64,000 nucleotides of DNA, taken from positions 149,245,307-149,309,306 of the forward strand of contig CM036152.1 in NCBI GenBank assembly GCA_020631735.1. Reading direction: 5' to 3'. The position numbers were made by a program, and so were the translations under genes. This document shows, piece after piece, positions 44,949 through 54,701 of the stretch. Source of the stretch: Saccharum officinarum (taxonomy: Eukaryota; Streptophyta; Magnoliopsida; Poales; Poaceae). The stretch's first letter is position 1. Each line of letters begins with the position of its first letter. Below the pieces are notes generated by a model. It was not told where the DNA came from and made no database searches. It was given only the letters and a program-made list of their open reading frames with translations.

Positions 44949-46390
44949 CGGTCAAGCCCCCGAGCCTCGCGCGCACGAGGTCGATCAGAGTCCTGGCCAT
45001 CTTTTGTTGTGCGACCCTCACGCTCCTCCTTCAGGAAGGAGGAGGAGGGGTGGGGAACGCCGTACTACCCCTGTTTGGGCGAGTTTCGACGATCTCCGGT
45101 GAGCTGCTAGCGGGGGAATTCGAGTGAGAGCCCGTGCCCCAGTCGTTAGGGGTCGGCTAGTGGCCCGGAGGCGCTCTCAAAGATGCCAAGAAGTGGTCGT
45201 GTGGATCTCGATTCCCTGCGACAGGATTCGAGGGCGCGGTGCCTCCCCGAGGGGATTCCTACGTCGACCTCCTCCTTTGGCCTTAAATACGTCCTAGGGT
45301 GCCTCGAGAGCATGGCTCGAGCCCTGGCCATGTACGGGCGCACCCTTGGTCGTCCCTAACTCTATTACTCGAGGGCAGCTGTCGAACCTGGTCGAGGGCC
45401 AGCTTTCGATCCTCAAGGTTTAGGTTTCTACGGTCGAGCCCCCGAGCCTTGTGCGCGTGAGGTCGATCAGAGTCCGGACCGTCTTTTACTGTGCGACCCT
45501 CACGCTCCTCCTTTAGGAAGGAGGAGAGGGTGGGGAACGCCGTACTACCCTGTTTGGGCGAGTTTCGACGATCTCCGATGAGCTACTAGCGGGGGAATTC
45601 GAGTGAGAGCCCGTGCCCTAGTCATTAGGGGTCGGCTAGTGGCCCGGAGGCGCTCTTAAAGATGCCAAGAAGTGGTCGTGTGGATCTCGATTCCCTGCGA
45701 CAGGATTCGAGGGCTCGGTGCCTCCCCCGAGGGGATTCCTACGTCGACCTCCTCCTCTAGCCTCGAATACGTCCTGGGGTGCCTCGAGAGCGTGGCTCGA
45801 GCCTTGGCCATGTACGGATGCACCCTTGGTCATCCCTAACTCTGTTACTCGAGGGCAGCTATCGAACCCTGGTCGAGGGCCAGCTTTCGATCCCTCAAGG
45901 TTTAGGTTTCTGCGGTCGAGCCCCCGAGCCTCACGCGCATGAGGTCGATCAGAGTCGGACCGTCTTTTACTGTTCGTCTCCCTCACGCTCCTTTTCCAAA
46001 AAAAGGAGGAGGGGTGGAGAACGTCGTACTACCCTCGTTTGGGCGAGTTCCGACGGCCTCCGGTGAGCTGCTAACGGGGGAATTCGAGTGAGAGCCCGTG
46101 CCCCAGTCGTTAGGGGTCGGCTAGTGGCCCGGAGGCGCTCTCAAAGATGCCAAGAAATGGTCGTGTGGATCTCGATTCCCTGCGACAGGATTCGAGGGCT
46201 CGGTGCCTCCCCCGAGGGGATTCCTACGTCGACCTCCTCCTTTGGCCTCGAATACGTCCTGGGGTGCCTCGAGAGCGTGGCTCGAGCCCTGGCCATGTAC
46301 GGGCGCACCCTTGGTCGTCCCTAACTCTGTTGCTCGAGGGCAGCTGTCGAACCCTGGTCGAGGGCCAGCTTCCGCTCCCTCGAGGCTCAT
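44949..46390. repeat. Three tandem ~482-bp units upstream of the Tat-B antisense gene
   Basis: The units start at 44949, 45431 and 45913, each with CGGTC(A/G)AGCCCCCGAGCC. Each contains GAGGTCGATCAGAGTC, a short A- or T-tract region, GAATTCGAGTGAGAGCCCG, CAAGAAATGGTCGTGTGG-like sequence and GAGGGCAGCTGTCGAACC. They are highly similar. Tat-A has one unit at the same place, so the array arose within Tat-B's branch. Confidence 0.85.
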
Positions 46391-46645
46391 ATCGGGCTCG
46401 GGGCCCGTTTCCAGGTATTTGGGAATATCCGTCCGCGGATCCCTCCCCGCCCGTTAGCTGGGCGCGTCTTTTTAGGAGGGGAGGCGAGATTGGCGTGGTA
46501 GTGGGCGACGTGGCGTACGGTTACGACGTGGGGGACGGCCACGTGCCCAACACCGGCGAGATGTAAGGAAACGGTTAGGTGGGCGCATTTAATGCGGGAA
46601 ACTGTTCCTACCTTTTCGCACGGTCGTTGGGCTTCCGCCTGGGCA

Positions 46646-46652
46646 TATAAAA
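46646..46652 (+). promoter_or_regulatory. TATA box of the Tat-B antisense gene
   Basis: TATAAAA in the context GGGCATATAAAATCAAGG, about 150 bases upstream of ATG 46798. It is not within an LTR and points away from the 3' LTR, so it would drive the cargo gene independently of gag-pol. Confidence 0.65.
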
Positions 46653-46797
46653 TCAAGGCCTAGGGGTCTGCGTTCTCCACCGGTCCCTTACGCTCCTGCA
46701 ATCTTCTGCCTCAGACAACCCTTGCCTTATTGCGCTCTCCGCCCGGCTGCCCTGGCACCGCATCCTCTCCGTCCACCCCCCTTCCGACAGCACCGAT

Positions 46798-49700
46798 GGC
46801 AGGAAAGAGTCAGATCCTCCCGCCGCGACTGGGCCGCCTCCTCGGTGACAGAGAGGAGGTTAGAAGAGTTGGTCGAGGATGGGTTGCTGCGGCCAAGGAC
46901 GAGCCGGTCGCAGCCGGAGTGGATCGCGCCGCCTTCTGCCCACCCGGAGCCGGCGCCCCCTGAAGGGTACGTGGTGAGCTTCGTCTGCTTCCACGAGCAG
47001 GGGTTTGGCGTGCCGGCGTCCGTCTTCATGCGCGTGCTCCTCCACTACTACCAGGTGGAGCTTCACCACCTTGCCCCCAACGTCGTCGCGCAGGCCGCCA
47101 TCTTCACGGCGGTCTGCGAGGGCTACCTTGGGGTGGAGCCGCAGTGGAACCTGTGGCTTCACCTTTCAAGGCCGAGCTCTTCGCCAAGAAGGCAGGGGAG
47201 AAGGGCGTCCATGCGCGGCTCGAGTAGGGAGCTGCGTCCTACAGGTGAGGTCGAGCCGGGCGGATCTGTACATCCCGGCTCGCCTCATCTCTTCGAACAG
47301 CGGTGGCACGAGGGTTGGTTCTACCTCCGCAACGATGAAAATCAGTTGCCGAGGTACACCAGCCGCATGTTAACCGCTCGAGAGGATCGCTGGACGTACG
47401 GAGTGCCAGAAGCCGAGAAGCCGCGCCTGGACCCACTGCTGGCGGCGCTGCAACAGCTTCGCCTTCGGGGCTTGACGGTGCGGCGGTGGCCGCGGCCTTC
47501 CATCGCCGCAGAGTGATGCCGCTGTGTTGGCGTCGTCTCCGCCTCGACCAGATGACTCTGGAGGCATCTCTGGAGGGGACCCAGATGTCCCACGAATCCC
47601 ATGCCCTCGAGGAGGTCCTCCGGTGAGCGCGCCGGATGGTTGGGAACTTCAAGGTGGAGGAGGCCAACCGGGTCCCTATGAGACCTACCGAAGGGTTCGA
47701 GCCCGTGGTACGTATCTTAGGGCTAGTATGTTTGCTAATTTCGTTTATTTTTGGATTTCGCTGATTTGGTCGAGGCCGGCGCGTAGGATTTGTCGACGCT
47801 GCGGGAAACGCGTCCGCCAGTCCCAGAGGACCAACTCGCCCGGGAGGCTCGACGCCAGCATGCCTCCAAGAAGAAGCAAACCAAGGAGACGGCCAAGAAG
47901 CGGGCAATCCGCAAGGCCAAAGAGGCGGAGGCATTGAAGAAGCTTCGGCGCCAGCAGACCGTCGACGGGGTCCCCCTGGCGCCGTCGCCTTCCGAGACGA
48001 TCTCGGGGAAGGACAACGACAGCAGCGGCGAAGATGACGACGCCCTATCGCGGTATGAGACCGTGACCGGATTGGGGGACCTTCCCGACATTCGCCCCCT
48101 ACTGGAGCCCATCAGGAGGGCGTCCTCCTCGGTCATCGTGATTGAGGCGTCCGAGGAGGAGGAGAAGACGGAGAAGGAGACGGGCCCCTCGACGGGAGGG
48201 GCCGCTTTACCTCGGACCCAGCAAGAGGGGTCAACGGGGACGCCCGCACTAGCCCAGGCCCCACAAGCTCGGGCAGGGGCTGGGACAGCGGTACCGGTGT
48301 CGTCATCGGTGGTGGCGTTGGCAGGCGTGAGAACCCAAGGCCAGCTAGCCTCGGAGGCACAGAAGGCGCAGGGCGGTGCGTCGGTCAGGGCCCCAAGGAG
48401 TGACCGGCCTGCTGGTGGGGCCGCTGCGAGGCCACAATCGGCCGCCCCGGGAGGCACAGATCGCACGGGGTTGAGGCCCTTGGTGCCGATTTCTAGGTAA
48501 GCGTTTCTGCATGGTTGTTTTGCCCTTCTCTGGATCCGTTGGCTGACATTTCTTCTCACTTTGCAGGTTAAAGCAGGAGGCGGAGCCGATGGGGCCTACC
48601 CCCGTGAAGTCGTTGCGGGCCAGCGCCGTTGTCCTTAACCGGACGTCGGAGCGGGATGCGGCCTGGGTCCGGTAGGTCGAGGCCACGAAGGGGCGCCTGT
48701 GACGATGGCAGGGGGCAGCGGATGCCACGGTGGTTGCTGGCCCTGATCCTGCCATGGAGGGGTCCGAACCGGCGGAGATGGTGGCGCCTGGTGCGGTCGA
48801 GGCGGAGCCCAGGTCGTCGGCGACGGCCAAGGCTGCCGTCGAGGTCGTGACGAGCGAGGCACCCGTCCGCGGCGCGGAGCGGGCGGGTGCTGACGTGACC
48901 ATGGAGGAGGTCGCGTCGGCGTCGGGGCAGGAGGCGGCCCTGGCGAGGGGGTCACGGCCGCAGCAAGACCCGTCGGCGGAGCCAGCGGGTACGGTGGAGG
49001 GCGGGGCGGTCGAGCCCCACACCGCAGCACCAGAAGAAGAGGCGCCGGCTCCGGAGGCACCAACGGTCGAGGCGCCGGTACCGGAGCCGTCGTCGGTCGA
49101 GGCGCCGGCTCTGGAGGCGCCGGCGGTTGAGGGGCCAGTTCCCTTAGGAGGGCGGGCACCCATGACCGTGGACCTTACCCTCGACGACACCCCCTGGACA
49201 AAGGGAAACAAGTGATGGGGTCGAGGGGGGTGAGGCCGCGGATCAGGCCGGTGCCTCGACGGCCGTTGGAGAGGCGGGAACTGCGGGCGAGGCCGATCCT
49301 TCCGCGGGACCGGGAGATGCCCCGGGCGGGTCGTCGTCGTCATGGCCTGACATCACCGCGCTGGCGATAGCGCGGGCAGAGACGGAGATACCGAGGTGGG
49401 GGGGGGCTGTCCCTCCTGTTTAGGGACGCCGCGAACCCCGACACCGAGCCCATCTTCGTCCTGAACGACAAAGATGAAGTGCACCGATGGGAGTACCTCG
49501 AGGGCGTCCGTCGGCACCTTGATCGGTTGCTCCGAGTGGTGTCCGAGGCCGTGTCGCGGAGTATGCGGGATGTCACCGAGGTATGATCGACCCATCGTTT
49601 TTCTCCGTGGTTTTCTTGGTGTCTTTTTCCCTCGGCTTTTTAACCTTTTCGGTTTTTTCGGATTGCGTTCAGGAGCTGAAGGAGTACTCCCACCGCAAGT

Positions 49701-50748
49701 CACTCTTCATTCGGGATGAGAGTGGCGTGTGGGCCGCGCTGTCTCAGCAACGGGTCCTGGTCGAGGAGGCCCAGAAACGGCTTTCCGATCGGAACGCCGA
49801 AATGGCTGAGCTGCGCGTCGCGTACGCGGTGGTGAAGGAGGAAGCGATGCAGGCTTGGGCGACCAAAGCCGTGATGCGCACTGACATGGACAAGGCTCGG
49901 GAGGAGGCTGCCCAGGCCCGCAGGGATCTCGAGCCCCTGTCGGGACGGGTGATGGAGCTCGAGGAGGATGTCTCCCGGGTTAGCCGTCAGCGCGACGCCC
50001 TCAACGTCGAGGTCGAGCAGGCCATCGCTCGTTCTGATGCTCTGAAGGATAAGGTCACGACGCTGAAGGGAGCTGTCCAAGAGAAGGACGCAGCTCTCGA
50101 GTCTTCTCGGCAAGAGATCGAGGCGCTAAAGGCGACCATCAGTGAGAAGGACAGCGTCCTCCTAGGGCTCGAGCGGACGTGCGGGGGGCTTCGCAACGAG
50201 GTCGTGGGCCTGCAGACCCATATCGAGGGTAAGTGTGATTGTTACGGCCACGACGTTGAGGGCCTCGTGTTGGGTATTAATTTGTTTATCGTGTTTCAGA
50301 GCTGGAGAGGGAGAATCGAGAGGCCCAATCTTCTGCCAACTCCTTGCAGAGCCTCCTCGAAGCCGAGATCCGGAGGACCGAGCTGCTCCAGGGTGCGATC
50401 ACCACCGTGTGTGACGGCCTGGGGGTCGAGCCCGATGCCGACACCGGGGAAGATGTTCCGGAGAACTCCTTCGTCCGTCGGATGGTGGCGCTGGGCCGCC
50501 TTGCCCGGGAGAAGATACGGGACGACCTCCATCACGGCGTAAAGAGGGCGCTGGCCGTCGTCCGTTCAGGGTTTGTGTTCGACATGAAGCTCATCACTGA
50601 TGGCTTCATCATAGACCCAGATCGGACGAATGAGGAGAACGAGGATGCCTGCCTGGAGCTGATTGAAGCCGCGGAAGAGCCTAGAAGCCGTCTGGCCTCG
50701 CTTTTTGAAGCCGAGGTGGTTCCGCCTGCTGACGATGAGTGCCTGTGA
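46798..50748 (+). pseudogene. Tat-B antisense gene: five-exon Transposase_28-like/coiled-coil protein
   Basis: Encoded opposite to gag-pol. Exon 1 from ATG 46798 (Met-Ala-Gly-Lys-Ser) contains LEELVEDGLLRPRTSRSQPE, EGYVVSFVCFHEQGFGVP, QAAIFTAVCEGYLGVEPQWN and WFYLRNDENQLP, the signature of the 'putative gypsy type transposon' family (PF04195). Likely introns are 47708-47786 (GTACGT...GCGTAG), 48497-48566 (GTAAGC...TTGCAG), 49581-49672 (GTATGA...TTCAG) and 50229-50299 (GTAAGT...TTTCAG). Exon 2 is Lys-rich then acidic; exon 3 is Pro/Ala/Glu-rich; exons 4-5 form a long coiled coil ending at TGA 50746-50748. A 2-base difference from Tat-A near the start and a frame change near 47480 suggest it is damaged. 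The biochemical role is unknown. Confidence 0.75.
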
Positions 50749-51427
50749 GCCAAATCTAGGCATGAAGGCCCATGTAATAAGTTAGTATTTTAAATTTTGG
50801 TCGTGGTGGCCTTGAAGGCCCTAAGAACTCGAAACATAAACCGGTTTGTGGTTAATTTAGTTTTATTCGAGCTTTTCTTCCCTTTATCGCTTGGATCGTG
50901 TTCTCGCGTGATTTACTTAGCACGTAGTTGCATCCTTTGGCGTAAGGGAGCGAGTGGAGGTACCGTAGCCTCGGGGGCGTAAGTGATCTCATGGCTCAAC
51001 TGCCTTCGAGCTTCAGGGTGATGTTGCGGCCTTGTAAATCGTGTGAGAGCCTGATCTAAGCGATAGGGGGTATGTTCTTTTTCAAAGTTAGGAACCATTA
51101 TTTAGATCTCCCTAGCATGAAGTCGCACCTCTAAAAGGTGTGAGGGGTGAGTGGAGGTACCGTAGCCTCGGAGGCATAGGTGATACTCCTGACTCGAGAG
51201 CCCTTTCAAACCTTAGGGTGCTCTTGCAGCGAAGTCGATCTAAAAAGCGGTTCTTAAATTTAAAAAAGAGCATAAGTTTTTTCGGGGACTGGGGGTTCCC
51301 CCTTGTAGCCCCGAGGGAGGGTCGATTCTGGGAGTGCAGAGTCGATCCTTCCTCATTGTGAAACGAAAGTTTGAACATCGCTGTATTCTTTATTGATGAA
51401 AAAGAAAATACAGAGCCTCAAGGCTTT
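50749..51427. other. Convergent spacer of Tat-B with a 196-bp duplicated motif region
   Basis: The sequence around GAGTGGAGGTACCGTAGCCT occurs at 50953 and again at 51149, each followed by a diverged copy of the same ~100 bases. Tat-A has one copy. Non-coding. Confidence 0.65.
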
Positions 51428-51970
51428 TTAAGGAAAGAAGCGACGTAGCTGTTCAATGTTCCAAGCGTTGGTGAGGATTTCGCCCTTCTTGTTAGATAGC
51501 TTGTAGGTGCTCGGCCTTAGTACTTCTGTGATGATGTACGGCCCTTCCCATGGTGGCGTGAGCTTGTGCCGTCCCTTGGTGTTCTGGTTCCGCCGTAGCA
51601 CCAAGTCGCCGATGTTGAGGTCACGCTTGCGGACGTGTCTGTCGTGGTAGCGTCGGAGACCCTGCTGGTACCTGGCAGAATGCAACATAGCCACATCTCG
51701 GGCTTCCTCGAGCTGGTCGAGGGCGTCCTGTCTTGTGGCATCGTTATTTCTTTCGTTGTAGGCCATCAACCTTGGGGATCCGTATTCTATATCAGTTAGG
51801 AGCATAGCCTCAGACCCGTAGACTAAGAAGAACGGAGTGAACCCAGTGGCTCGACTCGGCGTTGTTCTTAGGCTCCACAGGACCGAGGGTAGCTCGGCAG
51901 CCCATCTTTTGCCATGTTTATTTAGTTTGTCAAAGATTCTAGGTTTCAGGCCTTGTAGGACCATGCCATT
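51428..51970 (-). pseudogene. Tat-B integrase C-terminal region
   Basis: The minus-strand frame begins at NGMVLQGLKPRIFDKLNKHG, just past the position of the catalytic Glu, and runs through RATGFTPFFLVYGSEAMLL, a long helical stretch and PPWEGPYIITEVL to the stop at 51428. The catalytic core is absent, so it cannot integrate DNA. Immediately upstream is protease coding sequence, joined by a deletion near 51968. The frame itself is open and close in sequence to Tat-A. Confidence 0.85.
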
Positions 51971-51980
51971 GGATAGCGTG

Positions 51981-52376
51981 TTACGTTCCACGGAATCCGA
52001 CCACATCGAAAGTGTGAGTCTCCTTTCTGAAGTTGGCCGGTGTGCCAAAACAAATAGGCAGATCGATCCGTCCGAGGGGTTCCGCCCGTTTCCCTGGTAC
52101 GACTCCGTGGAAGCCCCCAACGCTAGGTTGGAGGCGCGCTCTCTCGACCCCTAGAAGGTCGAGGGTCTGGGAGTAGATGATGTTGAGGCTGCTTCCGCCG
52201 TTCATGAGCACCTTGGTGAGGCGTGTGTTGGCGATGACGGGGTCAACAATGAGCGGATAGACTCCCGGGTTGGGGACGTAGTCTGGGTGGTCGTCACGGT
52301 CGAAAGTGATGGCCACCGCAGACCAATCAAGGAAGCGAGGGACTGCCGTTTGTTCGGAGAAAATCTCACGCCATTC
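51981..52376 (-). pseudogene. Tat-B retroviral-type aspartic protease, active-site Asp replaced
   Basis: The minus-strand frame (WSAVAITFDRDDHPDY, then TRLTKVLMNGGSSLNIIYSQ, ending TFDVVGFRGT) is a Tat protease domain, which cleaves Gag and Pol. The active-site motif usually reads Asp-Gly-Gly-Ser; here codon AAC at 52200-52202 gives Asn, so the enzyme should be inactive. A TGA (52377-52379) separates it from the gag end in the same frame, and TAA replaces the Tyr codon after RGT. RT should follow but is deleted. Confidence 0.8.
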
Positions 52377-54492
52377 TCACTTGCGCTGGCGCGCCGAGAG
52401 GCGGGTCGAGGGCCCTCCGTAGATCATGAAGCAGTCGTGGATCTCGGGGAATCCCCCGTCCTTGTCGTCACTCTTAGGGTCCTCCTTCTTATCATCCTCC
52501 TTGACGCTGGCACCCCCAAAGTACCTGTGAAGCATATGACAGTCTTCGAGGTTATGGTTAGTGGGTCCCTTGTGGTAGGGACACGGCTCTTTGAGCATTT
52601 TATCGAAGATGCCCCCGCCGAGGGGGGCCTCGAGGCTTCTTGTGCTCGGTAGCAGCGACGAGCTCGTCGGCCGGGGCATCGAGCTTGCCCTGCTGGACTT
52701 TCTTCTTCTTGCGGTTGTTTCTCTTGGAGCCCTGGGTGGAGCTCGCGGGATCATCGACCTTCTGCTTCCCTCTTTCCGGGCCGCTACCAAAGATTGCACC
52801 AACCGCCTCCTCGCCGGCGGCGAAGTTGGTGACAATGTCCATCAACCCGTTGGCAGTGAGTGGAGTGTTACGGCCCAATTCTCGGACCAACTCCTTACAG
52901 GTGGTGCCGGAGAGGAAGGCCATAATTACGTCGGAGTCGATGACGTTGGGGAGCTCGGTACGCTGCTGGGAGAAGCGTCGGATGTAATCCTGGAGGGATT
53001 TACCGGGTTTCTGCTTGCAACTCCGGAGGCCCCACGAGTTGCCAGGGCGCATGTAGGTCCCCTTGAAATTTCCCTCAAACACTCTTACGAGATCGTCCCA
53101 GTCGTGGATCTATCGAGGTGGGAGATCCTCGAGCCAGACTCGGGCGGTGTCGGAGAGGAACAGGGAGAGTTGTCGAATGATGACCCGGTCATCGGTGGCC
53201 CCGCCCAGCTGACACGCCAAGCGGAAATCGGCGAGCCAAAGTTCGGGTTTGGTTTCGCCGTTGTACTTGGTGAGAGTCATGGGGGGGCAAAACCGAGCCG
53301 GGAGCACCATCTCACGGATAGCCTTACTGAAGACCCGAGGGCCCGGGGGCTCAGGTGAAGGGCTACGATCTTCCGAACTGTCGTAGCGTCCGCCCCTGTG
53401 GACGTGGTAGCCTCGAGGCACGCCGTCACCGTGCTTGCGCGTGCGGCGCTCGACGATGTTGCCACGGGTGTCTCGAGGCTCGTGGTCGTTGGTGGTGGGC
53501 TCAGGGGCCGGAACTACCCAGTTTCACCGGGCAGACTCGAGGTGAACCGAGGCTTCTCTCTCCTGTCGGGAGGGCTCGATGATCCGCTCTGAGGCTGCCT
53601 CGCGTCGCCTCGAGGCAGAGCTCTCGGCCTGCTGCATGGCAGCGGTCTCGAGGAGTTCTCGGATTTCATCTCGGGCCCGACGGGCGTCGGGGTTTGACGG
53701 CTCGGGCATGTTGCGGAGGAGCATGGCGGCGGCGACGACGTTCTGGCTGGCTCGAGCGAAAACCGGGGGGTCGACCACCCGGTCCTCGTTGATGCGACGG
53801 TTGACGTCGCGAGCTCTCCCGCCAAGTGCGCGTTTCGCACGCTCACGCTCGAGGGTTTGTTGGAGTAGATCTAGGTTTTCCCGTTCCTCGTCAAGCCTGT
53901 CCTGCAACTCATGAATCTGCTCGAGCTGCATTCCTTGATCCGCAAGGAACTGAGGGTCGTCTCGCTCAGCAGGAAGCTCGACATGAGGTGGCGTGTGCCT
54001 TCCTTCGACTGGCTCTTTGTCCTCTGATTCCGAAGTGCTTTCAACATCGATGTTGAAGCATTCGCGGGTCGGATCATAGGTGTCGTCAGCCGAGTCGGAG
54101 TCAGGAGCGCCAAAGTAGTAGTATGACAGGGGAATGTGTGGCCATTGCAAATCGTCACTGGGGTTGCGATGTTGAGAAGCAGTCACATGGGGCTCTATTT
54201 CCGGTGTCTCCGTAGAGTCCCGATAATCAGAAGCCGCTATGGATGCAACGAGGTCCAGAGTGGACCGTAGATGGTGCCCGGGGAGTTCCTCATAAGCACT
54301 CATGCGAGTGCTCACGGAAGATGCGTGTACCCGGGCAGCCGAGTCTAGCCCAAACGGGAATGGTGATAGAGATGTTGCTGCCCGGGCCGGAATGGATGCT
54401 CCGGACAGTGGTGTCTCACTGGACGGGGGAGCGGCGGGATTCTCCGTCGGCATGTTACCCTCAGTCAAGCTCGTCCTACCCAAACCTTCCAC
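52377..54492 (-). pseudogene. Tat-B gag (broken)
   Basis: From ATG 54492, 322 codons are open: a Pro-rich start, LSYYYFGAPDSDSADDTYDP, and a coiled-coil region (LADQGMQLEQIHELQDRLDE). After a TGA at 53524 the frame resumes (YHVHRGGRYDSSEDRSPSP, KYNGETKPELWLADFRLACQ), meets a TAG at 53110 and continues through GTYMRPGNSW and LTANGLMDIVTNFAAGEEAV. A frameshift near 52700 leads to the zinc-knuckle-like CPYHKGPTNHNLEDCHMLHRYF. It is more complete than in Tat-A, which lacks everything after GLMDI. The particle protein is not producible without suppression of at least two stops. Confidence 0.85.
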
Positions 54493-54701
54493 AAGGAGAT
54501 CTAGGCCAGCGCCTGGCTGGGGGTGCCAGACCGGGGGATCCCATCACCCTCCGCGAGGTGAAGACGATGGTTGTACCGGGCTCGTCGTCGTCGGGCGGCC
54601 CGCGCCCGCCTAGAGCGACGGTACCGGCGGATTGCTCCCCCGGGCTGGGAGAGCTCATAGTCCTCGTCGGTTGGGTGCCTGGGTGGAAGTAGGACCATAT
54701 C
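54493..54701 (-). other. Tat-B leader, cut by element C
   Basis: The minus-strand sequence corresponds to the Tat-A leader (about 20190-20413). It ends at ATATC (54697-54701), the presumed 5-bp target duplication of element C. Confidence 0.6.
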
